A DNA stretch of 5,523 bases from contig NYTQ01000098.1 in assembly GCA_002683585.1 (NCBI GenBank), forward strand, positions 1 to 5,523, given 5' to 3'. Both the position numbers and the translations under genes were made by a program. This DNA is from Cryomorphaceae bacterium. GTDB lineage: Bacteria; Bacteroidota; Bacteroidia; Flavobacteriales; Crocinitomicaceae. Position 1 is the first letter of the stretch. Every line of letters begins with the position of its first letter. Of this stretch, positions 1 through 5,523 are shown piece after piece. The notes under the pieces are model-generated. The model was not told the origin of the DNA. It was given only the letters and a program-made list of their open reading frames with translations, and did not search any database.

Positions 1-623
1 TGCGCAACATAACCACTAAATTCTTGACCCAAAGTAAGGGGAGTTGCATCCATAAAATGTGTTCTTCCTGTCTTCACGATATTCTGAAATTCTATAGCTT
101 TTTTATGAAGAGCGGCCCTAAGTTTTTTTATCCCCGGAAGGGTAATCTCCATAACCTGCTTATAGGATGCAATATGCATCGCTGTCGGAAATGTATCATT
201 AGAAGATTGACTTTTATTTACGTCATCATTTGGGTTAAGGACCTTTTCAGCATCGGTCAATGCACCACCTTGAAGTACATGCCCTCTGTTGGCAATAACC
301 TCATTACAATTCATATTAGATTGTGTACCCGAACCCGTTTGCCAAATGACCAACGGAAATTCATCATCATGAATCCCTGCTATAATTTCATCACACACCT
401 TGGAAATGAGCTCTTGTTTAGAGGCGTCCAAAACACCTAACTCTGCATTTGTATGCGCCGCGGCCTTTTTCAGATATGCAAAGGCGTGAACAATCTCAAT
501 AGGCATAGATGCTGATGGTCCAATTTTAAAATTATTTCTTGAACGCTCCGTTTGCGCACCCCAATATCGAGTTAAAGGTACATTTACCTCACCCATTGTA
601 TCTTTTTCTATTCTATATTCCAT
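1..623 (-). CDS. fumC: Class II fumarate hydratase (fumarase C), N-terminal part, cut by window edge
   Basis: Fumarase C reversibly hydrates fumarate to (S)-malate in the cytoplasmic TCA cycle; it is an oxygen-stable, iron-free homotetramer. The frame is open from ATG at 623 to the window edge and gives 207 residues of a family that is usually about 460 long, so the C-terminal half lies outside. Visible family motifs, in order: WGAQTERS at residues 21-28; GSGTQSNMN at 97-105, with S98 and T100 where E. coli FumC binds substrate; [13 protein letters not shown] at 136-148, with the S-S-N active-site triplet at 140-142; and [16 protein letters not shown] at 186-201, with H189 matching the catalytic-site His188 of E. 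coli. The start fits because [11 protein letters not shown] aligns with the usual fumarase N-terminus; the next Met (residue 10) would cut into conserved sequence. No Shine-Dalgarno is seen. It is divergent from the small gene at 689. Aspartase and argininosuccinate lyase share the fold, but these motifs fit fumarase best. Confidence 0.96.
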   Translation of the reverse strand, partial: MEYRIEKDTMGEVNVPLTRYWGAQTERSRNNFKIGPSASMPIEIVHAFAYLKKAAAHTNAELGVLDASKQELISKVCDEIIAGIHDDEFPLVIWQTGSGTQSNMNCNEVIANRGHVLQGGALTDAEKVLNPNDDVNKSQSSNDTFPTAMHIASYKQVMEITLPGIKKLRAALHKKAIEFQNIVKTGRTHFMDATPLTLGQEFSGYVA

Positions 624-651
624 TTATAACAAAGAATTTATTTTTATTTTT

Positions 652-659
652 TACTTTTG
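652..659 (+). promoter_or_regulatory. Possible promoter of the small membrane protein gene, -7 box TACTTTTG
   Basis: TACTTTTG matches TAnnTTTG exactly and lies 29 bases before the ATG at 689, giving a predicted leader of about 20-25 bases. No -33 TTG is visible upstream. It lies just downstream, in the sense of fumC transcription, of the oppositely directed box at 674-681, so the two putative promoters face each other. Confidence 0.35.
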
Positions 660-673
660 CTTACTGAGCATTA

Positions 674-681
674 CAAAAATA
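674..681 (-). promoter_or_regulatory. Possible fumC promoter, -7 box TATTTTTG
   Basis: Read on the minus strand this is TATTTTTG, an exact match to the Bacteroidota -7 consensus TAnnTTTG. It would start transcription roughly 40-45 bases upstream of the fumC ATG. I see no good -33 TTG at the expected distance, and the region is AT-rich enough for chance matches. Confidence 0.35.
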
Positions 682-688
682 ATAGAAG

Positions 689-859
689 ATGAGCACTTTC
701 GGTATAGTTTTATTTCTTTTAGTTGGGGGTATGGCATTCTGGATGTTACTATTTCTGATGGGATTCATTCTCCCTTTTTGGATTACACTTGGTGTTTTCG
801 AACAACTTCGACCTAAAAGAGTACTCGATGACAAAGTAGAGGAAAAAGAAGAAAAATAA
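689..859 (+). CDS. Small membrane protein, 56 residues, function unknown
   Basis: I do not recognise this protein. The ATG at 689 is the first start after an in-frame TAG at 683-685, and the frame ends at TAA 857-859. Residues 4-37 form an almost unbroken hydrophobic stretch with Gly at 5, 13, 14, 25 and 35 and Pro at 29. It is long enough for one long helix or a tight two-helix hairpin broken near G25-P29. Residues 38-56 form a charged tail: RPKR at 41-44, then mostly Asp, Glu and Lys. By the positive-inside rule the tail is probably cytoplasmic. The hydrophobic-then-charged pattern, the clean stop and the promoter-like TACTTTTG upstream argue for a real gene. The upstream AGAAG abuts the ATG too closely to be a normal ribosome site. 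It is divergent from fumC and 167 bases before TDO on the same strand. Confidence 0.65.
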   Translation: MSTFGIVLFLLVGGMAFWMLLFLMGFILPFWITLGVFEQLRPKRVLDDKVEEKEEK

Positions 860-930
860 ACTTTTTTAAGACTCCTAACTGGAATCACATCCGATTAATA
901 TCCTATTTTACCCATGCTTTACGTTAAGAT

Positions 931-951
931 TTCTTTACTTATCGTAAAGAG
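931..951 (+). promoter_or_regulatory. Inverted repeat TCTTTAC-N5-GTAAAGA, possible operator or RNA hairpin
   Basis: TCTTTAC at 932-938 is a perfect inverted repeat of GTAAAGA at 944-950, with a five-base loop TTATC; a T-G wobble at 931/951 could extend the stem. A further copy of the left arm, CTTTACG at 917-923, is complementary to CGTAAAG at 943-949, so the right arm can pair with either left arm. No T tract follows, so it is not a simple terminator. Its place 76 bases before the TDO start would suit a regulator binding site or an alternating RNA structure. Function is inferred. Confidence 0.4.
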
Positions 952-965
952 GCCCGCACTGTGTT

Positions 966-999
966 TTGGATTAGGTTCAAACAAAAATAACTAACTTAG
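966..999 (+). promoter_or_regulatory. Weak candidate promoter for TDO
   Basis: TTG at 966-968 is followed after 23 bases by TAACTTAG at 992-999, one mismatch from TAnnTTTG. The spacing is at the upper limit reported for Flavobacterium promoters. It would give a leader of about 20 bases before the ATG at 1027. If real, the inverted repeat at 931-951 lies just upstream of the promoter, where it would act as a DNA site rather than as RNA. Confidence 0.25.
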
Positions 1000-1026
1000 A
1001 ATCTTGTAAACCACTAAAAAAAGCAC

Positions 1027-2049
1027 ATGCAAATAACCCCAGAAATAAAGGATCGATTAGAACAACTAAGCAGCAAATATGCCGCCATTGGACAGGATTT
1101 AGTATCCTATTTAGATGGTTTGATTTTTGCCAACCCTCTGACTTACTGGGATTACATTGAGGTGGATGCGCTTCTGAGCTTACAGAAACCCAAGACAGAT
1201 TATCCCGACGAAAAAATATTTATTGTTTATCATCAGATTACCGAGCTTTATTTTAGCCTAATTCTTCACGAGCTAGATCAAATATGCCACAATGGGAAAA
1301 TCATTTCGGAAATGGGACAAGATCTAGGGTGGAATGAAACCCTTGATGCAAATTTTTTCGTTGAAAGACTAGAAAGGGTGAATTTATACTTTAGCACACT
1401 AACTCAATCTTTTGAAGTGATGAGGTTTGGGATGGAGAAAGATCAGTTTACGAAATTTAGAATGTCCCTTCTGTCTTCAAGTGGGTTTCAAACTGCAGCA
1501 TACCGTCGAATAGAAATTGCTTGTACAGATCTTCGGCATCTGGTACTTGAGAAAGAACGCGAAAACTTAAAAAATGCTGATATTCACAAACAACTCAATA
1601 ACATATATTGGAGAAGAGGCGCAATTGTAGAGGATACTGGTGAAAAAGCACTCACTTTAAAAGACTTTGAAAAAAAATACCTCGAAGAATTTCATGATTT
1701 TGCAGATAAATTTCAGCCTATAAATATATGGAGAAAATACACCTCTCTACCCAAAGAAGATCAGCGTAACGCAGCATTAATAAAGGAATTACGAGCACTT
1801 GATGTAAACGTAAACGTAAATTGGCCACTCGTTCATTTTAGGACTGCGGCCCATTACTTATCAAAAGGAACTGGTGATGAAAAAGGAACAGGAGGAACAA
1901 ACTGGCAGAAATACCTACCTCCACGTTTTCAAAAAAGGATTTTCTATCCTGACCTATGGAGCTCCGATGAAAAAAATGAGTGGGGGAAAAAATGGGTTGA
2001 AGAGGTCCTAGCTGAATCAATAAAAACAGGTTCGGCTTTCAAGAAATAA
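1027..2049 (+). CDS. kynA: Tryptophan 2,3-dioxygenase (heme-dependent), Bacteroidota-type
   Basis: TDO uses heme and O2 to open the indole ring of L-tryptophan, giving N-formylkynurenine, the first step of the kynurenine pathway; it is a cytoplasmic, mostly helical tetramer. At 340 residues it is a little longer than typical bacterial TDO (about 280-300). Landmarks: IFIVYHQITELYF at residues 64-76, with F65 and H69 matching human F72 and H76; FTKFR at 141-145, with R145 matching the carboxylate-binding human R144; SSSGFQ at 150-155; the probable heme ligand H270, four residues after W266 as in human WRYNH; and the substrate loop GTGGT at 287-291. Four extra residues sit between H270 and this loop compared with human TDO. 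The segment NWQKYLPPRFQKRIFYPDLW at 292-311 is, from memory, characteristic of Bacteroidota homologues. The ATG at 1027 has an A-rich upstream without Shine-Dalgarno. No other kynurenine-pathway gene is in view. It converges with the lipoprotein gene, leaving 7 bases between stops. Confidence 0.93.
   Translation: MQITPEIKDRLEQLSSKYAAIGQDLVSYLDGLIFANPLTYWDYIEVDALLSLQKPKTDYPDEKIFIVYHQITELYFSLILHELDQICHNGKIISEMGQDLGWNETLDANFFVERLERVNLYFSTLTQSFEVMRFGMEKDQFTKFRMSLLSSSGFQTAAYRRIEIACTDLRHLVLEKERENLKNADIHKQLNNIYWRRGAIVEDTGEKALTLKDFEKKYLEEFHDFADKFQPINIWRKYTSLPKEDQRNAALIKELRALDVNVNVNWPLVHFRTAAHYLSKGTGDEKGTGGTNWQKYLPPRFQKRIFYPDLWSSDEKNEWGKKWVEEVLAESIKTGSAFKK
1804..1821 (+). repeat. Hexanucleotide microrepeat in TDO (GTAAAC, GTAAAC, GTAAAT)
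   Basis: Three tandem 6-base units encode V-N-V-N-V-N at residues 260-265, directly before the W266-P-L-V-H270 heme-ligand segment. The unit is two codons long, so gain or loss of a copy would keep the frame. Confidence 0.8.
1864..1892 (+). repeat. Near-identical 11-base direct repeat in the TDO substrate-loop region
   Basis: AAAGGAACTGG (1864-1874) recurs as AAAGGAACAGG (1882-1892), exactly 18 bases or six codons apart, encoding KGTG at residues 280-283 and again at 286-289. The second copy is the conserved GTGG loop; the first lies within the stretch that makes this protein longer than human TDO here. Confidence 0.7.
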
Positions 2050-2054
2050 AAGCC
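2034..2054. terminator. Weak stem-loop between convergent genes, possible terminator
   Basis: GGCTTT (2034-2039) pairs with AAAGCC (2049-2054) around a nine-base loop that contains the TDO stop codon. Read on the minus strand, the stem is followed after about six bases by TTTTT, a poor but possible terminator for the lipoprotein gene. On the plus strand no T tract follows. The short stem and displaced T run keep confidence low. Confidence 0.25.
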
Positions 2055-2056
2055 CC

Positions 2057-3745
2057 TTACTTAATTGATTTGAGGTAGGCCTCAGATAGATCTAAAATTC
2101 CGAATGAATTCACCTTGGCTCCTCTCAAGCGCAGATTAAATACAACAACAAGGTCCTCAAAATATAAAGGCACAATAGGTGCTTTTTGATTTAGTATCTC
2201 TACGCATTCATTAAAATACGCATTGCGCTCAATTGGTTCCATTTCTGCTCGAGCCTTATCCATTGTTTTATCAAACTCCCAACTTGTAAAATGACCATTC
2301 TTGAGACGGCCCTCACCTTTATTCTTCGAGTAATATGGCATGAGAAAAGATTCAGCATCAGGGTAATCTGAAATAAATCCCGCCATCCACATTGAAGCTG
2401 AGCCAGATTTTATAGCTGTCATCTTTTCACTAAATGAAACACGTTTCAACTTAAGATTAAGCTTTAATGTTTCTCTTAATTTTTCAACTAAACTCAAGCA
2501 CCAATTATCTTCGGGTGAACCTAGCCTTGTACTTACATGAAATATAATAGTGTCTGCTCTCCTATAATTACTTTTCTTCAAGTAGCTTTTCGCCAAGCCT
2601 AAATTATAAGGGTTTTTAGCACCGCTCGTATATTTAAAGAATGGGACAGAAGGCAGAATCCCTTGCTCCGCTGGAGAACCTTCTCCAAAAAGAAATTCAC
2701 GACAAATTTCTTGTCGATCTACTGCATGGTAAATTGCTTTTCGCAAGTTGGAATCTTTGAATGGACCGGTGTGACAATCAAATTCCAAAAAGTTCACCTT
2801 TAACCCTTTTTTATGCTGCACTTTATGCAAAATATTCTTCCCTTCTTGGGCATCCGTTAATGTGCCGAACAATGAATTTATTTCATTGACAGGAATAGAA
2901 GAAAGCAAGTCTGTTTTTTGAGAGGTAAATGAATCAAAAATATCCTCTCCTTCCTTTTTAAACTTGATTGTTAAAGTGTCCAAAAACGGAAGCTTGTTTC
3001 CGTAGTTATCATTCCTCCAATAATTTGGATTTCTTTCAAAACGAATTCCTTTATCCGATTTTTGCTTAAAGATAAATGGACCTGTACCAATTGGATGCTC
3101 AGCAATATCATTCCCATAGGCAATGAACGCCTTTTTAGATATCACAGAAAGGCTCTGATGGGTTAATATTTTGAGAATGGTTTGGGTAGAGTCAATTAAA
3201 CGCAGCCTGATCATCGAATCAGAAAGCACCTCAATACCCTTTACTCCTCTATTAAAATTAATGGTCGTATCATTTAAAAATTCTTCTGCACCTATTATTT
3301 TAGGCGTAAGTAATTGACCTTGCTCGTTTAAGACATGACGTGAACAAGCAAAATCCAAGGTGAACTTTACATCACTTGCTACCAACCTTCTATTCTGATC
3401 AAAAAAGCAAGGGTCCTCATGAAAATAAACACCCTGCCTGATTTTTAAATCGAGGTAAGCGTTATCAGCCGAAAATGAATAAGCTTCTATTAAGTTCGAT
3501 ACAAGGCTCTGGTTATCTTCATCATAAGAAAGTAGGGTTTCATAAACAGGCGCCACAGCTCTTTGGTCATACATCGAAACGACTGACATTGGAAAGATAA
3601 GATCTGATTTTTCAGAGGCATGGTAAGCTACACTTCCACCATAAATTGGACCGCCTTTAGCAATCAATTGAATTTCAGACTCAGAAGATGAGCACGCTAA
3701 TAGCAAGAAAAAACATACTGTAAAGCTGAAATAAAGTTTTGACAT
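2057..3745 (-). CDS. ABC-type peptide substrate-binding lipoprotein (SBP family 5, OppA/DppA-like)
   Basis: Family 5 proteins capture oligopeptides, nickel or other small solutes and hand them to an ABC permease; ligand cannot be read from sequence. The 562-residue product starts with a lipoprotein signal peptide: K3, a hydrophobic core at about 4-16, and lipobox LLAC with C18 as the lipidated cysteine, followed by a Ser/Glu-rich linker. Family hallmarks are ETLLSYD (69-75), HPIGTGPF (217-224), NPNYW (239-243), LRKAIYHAVDR (334-344), DYPDAESFL (460-468) and APIVPLYFEDL (522-532). Length is normal and the frame intact. I chose ATG at 3745 rather than the in-frame TTG one codon earlier because ATG overlaps the upstream stop as TGATG, the usual coupling arrangement. 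It is the second gene of a minus-strand pair after the T9SS/SprB-repeat protein. No permease or ATPase is nearby, so it may use a distant transporter or serve as a surface or periplasmic binder. Being a lipoprotein fits an envelope location; inner or outer membrane is undetermined. Confidence 0.92.
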   Translation of the reverse strand: MSKLYFSFTVCFFLLLACSSSESEIQLIAKGGPIYGGSVAYHASEKSDLIFPMSVVSMYDQRAVAPVYETLLSYDEDNQSLVSNLIEAYSFSADNAYLDLKIRQGVYFHEDPCFFDQNRRLVASDVKFTLDFACSRHVLNEQGQLLTPKIIGAEEFLNDTTINFNRGVKGIEVLSDSMIRLRLIDSTQTILKILTHQSLSVISKKAFIAYGNDIAEHPIGTGPFIFKQKSDKGIRFERNPNYWRNDNYGNKLPFLDTLTIKFKKEGEDIFDSFTSQKTDLLSSIPVNEINSLFGTLTDAQEGKNILHKVQHKKGLKVNFLEFDCHTGPFKDSNLRKAIYHAVDRQEICREFLFGEGSPAEQGILPSVPFFKYTSGAKNPYNLGLAKSYLKKSNYRRADTIIFHVSTRLGSPEDNWCLSLVEKLRETLKLNLKLKRVSFSEKMTAIKSGSASMWMAGFISDYPDAESFLMPYYSKNKGEGRLKNGHFTSWEFDKTMDKARAEMEPIERNAYFNECVEILNQKAPIVPLYFEDLVVVFNLRLRGAKVNSFGILDLSEAYLKSIK

Positions 3746-3747
3746 CA
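3743..3747 (-). promoter_or_regulatory. TGATG stop/start overlap coupling two genes
   Basis: On the minus strand TGA (3747-3745) ends the SprB-repeat gene and ATG (3745-3743) starts the lipoprotein gene, sharing base 3745. With no Shine-Dalgarno before the ATG, terminating ribosomes probably restart here, implying co-transcription and translational coupling. Coupling is inferred from the overlap. Confidence 0.7.
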
Positions 3748-5523
3748 ATTCGAAATTCTAACAATAGGAACCTGCTGAATCCCATGTTTATTTCTTAAAC
3801 TTAAATAATATAAGCCATTTACAAGTGAAGAAAGATCGATAAAGTCACTTTCCTGCTGTATCATAATCAATTTTCCCTCTTGGCTGTAAACTTCTATTTT
3901 CTCACAAGAGTGACTTAAATAAATAGCTCCAGTCGTTGGGTTCGGATATGCTTCAAAAGGCAAATGATTGAGGCCTTCAAGACCGGCTAGACCGACAAAA
4001 ACAGAATCTTCAAAAGTGCATCCAATGGAGTCCGTAATCAATACACTATACCAGGCTGAATTTAAATATACTGCACTAGGGTCAACATGTAATGAGCTCC
4101 AGCTATACGTATAAGGAGGTAACCCTCCGCTAGGGCTTACTGTAGCTATTCCATCCATGGTCTCTAATCCAGAGGCAGGGACTGTCTCAAAAGAGGCAGA
4201 AAGAGGGTCTAGTTCGATAATTTCAAGTGTTACACCAGCCTGACAAGAATTAGCATCTACAGCGTCAATGGTATAGCTTCCTGCCGATAAATTAGTAAGT
4301 AGAGTATCATCCACAGAAGTTAGATTTACCTGATAGCTATATGGTAAGGTGCCACCAAAAGCACTAAAAGAAATCATTCCATCTGATGATTCTGCACACA
4401 AAAATTCAGAAAATTCACTTTCTATAACGAGTAAGTCTGGCTCATTAATCTCAATATCAAGCGTATCCATACAACCCCTTGCATCTTGAACCCAAACATT
4501 ATATGTCCCAGCTGAAAGAGCGTCAACAAAATTTAGTGTATCACCATTAAACCATAAAAAATTATAGGGTGCATGCATGGAGTCCATCAATAAAGTAACT
4601 TGACCATTATCTTCTTGAAAACAAGTCACATTTTGAATGAGCAAAGAATCTATGACTGCGTTCGGCTCAGAAATCAAAACGGAGTCTTCAACGATACAGC
4701 CGTCTGGATGGGTAATAACCACAGAATTCCAGCCTGAAACCAGTGAGTCATTTGGTTTTGTCGTAATGCCATTCTCCCACAGGAAAGTACAAGTGCTAAA
4801 CATACACGGACAACCTGAAGAAGACATAGTTGCGCTTCCGTCAGACCCTCCGATACAAGTTGGTGATGAAATTGCACCATATGTGATTTCATAAGGATCA
4901 ATAAGATTATATATCAAGTCTTCATAACAACCTGAAGCATCTGTTACACGCACACCATAAGAACCAGCATCAAGACCTGATATCGAAGCGTCATAGATGC
5001 CATTCGTCCAATGATAAACATATGGGGAAACAACACCTGTTACATTTACAGTAACTGAACCATCTGAAGAACCATTACACGATGGGTTGATGATATTTGC
5101 CGAAGCTACCACAGCATTATCCCCACAAAATTGAGCCGTGTTGGAATATAAACCACTGTAATTACTTCCAAGGTAAGAGCCCCAAGCAATTCCTGAATTG
5201 GGAATAGGAGTTCCAATGTCGATTCTACTCACCCAAATGCCATTCCATGCCACAGGATTGAGACTATCGCTACGAGAAGCATAGATTAAATCCACATTGC
5301 CATTTTGATCAAGATCTGTAAATAATGGAGTCGACCCTAAATTAACACCGCCACCTAGAGGCGTGAGATCGGAAGCTGTGTTCGTGGTAAAGTCAATTTT
5401 TTCAAGTCTATGTTCAAAATAACCATTGGTGACATAAGTGAGCGAGGTAACAGCCTCATCCCTCCCGTCATTGTTTAAATCTATAGCATTCCCTGAGGCA
5501 TAATTCAATTGACCAAGACTGTC
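3745..5523 (-). CDS. Secreted SprB-repeat protein with FG-GAP/VCBS-like region and T9SS sorting domain, 5' end outside window
   Basis: The frame is open to the window edge, so the start and signal peptide lie outside; 592 residues are visible (numbered from 5523). Residues 15-23 (DLNNDGRDE) and 70-78 (DLDQNGNVD) are Asp/Asn-rich calcium-type loops like those of FG-GAP/VCBS repeats, often in beta-propellers. Residues 141-510 hold five SprB-like repeats of about 75 residues, each with variants of SDG, PYxYxW, LxAGxYxVxVxDxxGC and a final EP. Residues 520-592 form a type A T9SS C-terminal domain, with YPNPTTG at 526-532 and GLYYLSL at 570-576. This predicts export across the outer membrane with cleavage of the tail and release or anchoring at the surface. 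SprB repeats are named after the Flavobacterium gliding adhesin, but they also occur in many unrelated surface proteins, so adhesion is only a possibility. A TTG at 5508 could be mistaken for a start, but coding potential clearly continues upstream of it. Confidence 0.92.
   Translation of the reverse strand, partial: DSLGQLNYASGNAIDLNNDGRDEAVTSLTYVTNGYFEHRLEKIDFTTNTASDLTPLGGGVNLGSTPLFTDLDQNGNVDLIYASRSDSLNPVAWNGIWVSRIDIGTPIPNSGIAWGSYLGSNYSGLYSNTAQFCGDNAVVASANIINPSCNGSSDGSVTVNVTGVVSPYVYHWTNGIYDASISGLDAGSYGVRVTDASGCYEDLIYNLIDPYEITYGAISSPTCIGGSDGSATMSSSGCPCMFSTCTFLWENGITTKPNDSLVSGWNSVVITHPDGCIVEDSVLISEPNAVIDSLLIQNVTCFQEDNGQVTLLMDSMHAPYNFLWFNGDTLNFVDALSAGTYNVWVQDARGCMDTLDIEINEPDLLVIESEFSEFLCAESSDGMISFSAFGGTLPYSYQVNLTSVDDTLLTNLSAGSYTIDAVDANSCQAGVTLEIIELDPLSASFETVPASGLETMDGIATVSPSGGLPPYTYSWSSLHVDPSAVYLNSAWYSVLITDSIGCTFEDSVFVGLAGLEGLNHLPFEAYPNPTTGAIYLSHSCEKIEVYSQEGKLIMIQQESDFIDLSSLVNGLYYLSLRNKHGIQQVPIVRISN
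3748..3966 (-). other. T9SS type A C-terminal sorting domain
   Basis: The last 73 residues of the secreted protein begin after a short linker with FEAYPNPTTG, continue with a beta-rich stretch including IEVYSQEGK, and contain NGLYYLSLRN near the end. This is the recognisable Por secretion tail that directs proteins through the Bacteroidota type IX system, where it is normally removed by PorU. It ends the reading frame, as expected. Confidence 0.92.
3994..5103 (-). repeat. Five tandem SprB-like protein repeats
   Basis: Approximate units in order of translation are 5103-4879, 4878-4651, 4650-4426, 4425-4198 and 4197-3994, or 75, 76, 75, 76 and 68 residues. The shared pattern is Cys, then SDG or a variant, PYxYxW, LxAGxYxVxVxDxxGC, then acidic or EP. 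The copies are diverged in protein sequence, so this is an old domain array and not a recent DNA duplication. Unit 2 replaces the usual GGxPPY turn with a cysteine-rich stretch. Unit 4 has Gln for the Trp. Unit 5 lacks the first Cys. Confidence 0.85.

Larger units (their letters stand above)
860..1026 (+). other. Intergenic leader region upstream of TDO
   Basis: These 167 bases carry no convincing gene. They hold the nested inverted repeats at 917-951 and a weak promoter candidate at 966-999. The stretch 860-916 shows no credible terminator for the small membrane gene: there is a T run at 862-867 but no stable stem before it. Confidence 0.6.

Noticed and set aside
24..440. Plus-strand 138-codon frame
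   Set aside because: It lies antisense within fumC, whose minus-strand translation matches fumarase motifs throughout; the plus-strand product has no recognisable features.
661..888. Minus-strand 75-codon frame
   Set aside because: It is antisense to the small membrane protein; its Ser/Asn/Pro-rich product looks like a shadow, while the plus-strand frame has a coherent hydrophobic core and charged tail.
914..994. A 26-codon ATG-to-TAA frame upstream of TDO, covering the inverted repeats, possible leader peptide
   Set aside because: It has no tryptophan codons, no ribosome-binding signal and a length expected by chance. If the promoter candidate at 966-999 is right, it would not be on the TDO transcript.
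2068..2087. Stem-loop ATTTGAGG-TAGG-CCTCAGAT as a TDO terminator
   Set aside because: It includes a G-U pair, lies inside the lipoprotein coding end and is not followed by a T tract on either useful side, so it is more likely coincidental.
3746..3748. TTG at 3748 as the lipoprotein start
   Set aside because: An ATG follows immediately and makes the standard TGATG overlap; TTG starts are rarer and add nothing to the signal peptide.
4637..4901. Two frames of 75-85 codons on opposite strands inside the SprB-repeat gene
   Set aside because: Both overlap repeat 2, whose frame is clearly coding; neither product shows a recognisable motif.
5506..5508. TTG at 5508 as the start of the SprB-repeat protein
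   Set aside because: The frame stays open to the window edge, the calcium-loop region begins almost at once, and no signal peptide follows, which a T9SS cargo needs. The true start must lie outside.

Overview
The window looks like chromosomal DNA of a Bacteroidota bacterium. Four observations point there. A secreted protein carries SprB-type repeats and ends in a type IX secretion system (T9SS) sorting domain. Start codons lack clear Shine-Dalgarno sequences. TAnnTTTG-like promoter boxes are present. The DNA is AT-rich. A marine Flavobacteriales or Cytophagales member is my guess; the order cannot be fixed from this sequence alone.

Layout. Positions 1-623 (minus) hold the N-terminal 207 residues of a class II fumarate hydratase (FumC), cut by the window edge. 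A 65-bp divergent spacer (624-688) separates it from a plus-strand 56-residue membrane protein of unknown function (689-859). A 167-bp spacer (860-1026) follows and contains nested inverted repeats around 917-951 plus a possible promoter. It leads into a complete tryptophan 2,3-dioxygenase (TDO) gene at 1027-2049. Converging on TDO from the right is a minus-strand pair. Its upstream member (3745-5523, running off the window) encodes a secreted protein with FG-GAP/VCBS-like calcium loops, five SprB-like repeats and a T9SS C-terminal domain. Its downstream member (2057-3745) encodes a family 5 peptide-type ABC substrate-binding lipoprotein. The stop of the first and the start of the second share one base (TGATG).

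How the genes relate. FumC (TCA cycle) and TDO (first step of the kynurenine pathway) are ordinary metabolic genes with no evident link. The linked minus-strand pair is the most distinctive feature: a probable cell-surface or secreted protein that appears translationally coupled to a probable envelope solute-binding lipoprotein. No permease or ATPase gene is visible. I saw no RNA genes, insertion sequences or CRISPR arrays. Nothing here is clearly a new system. The best leads are the coupled pair, the hairpin region upstream of TDO, and the small membrane protein.
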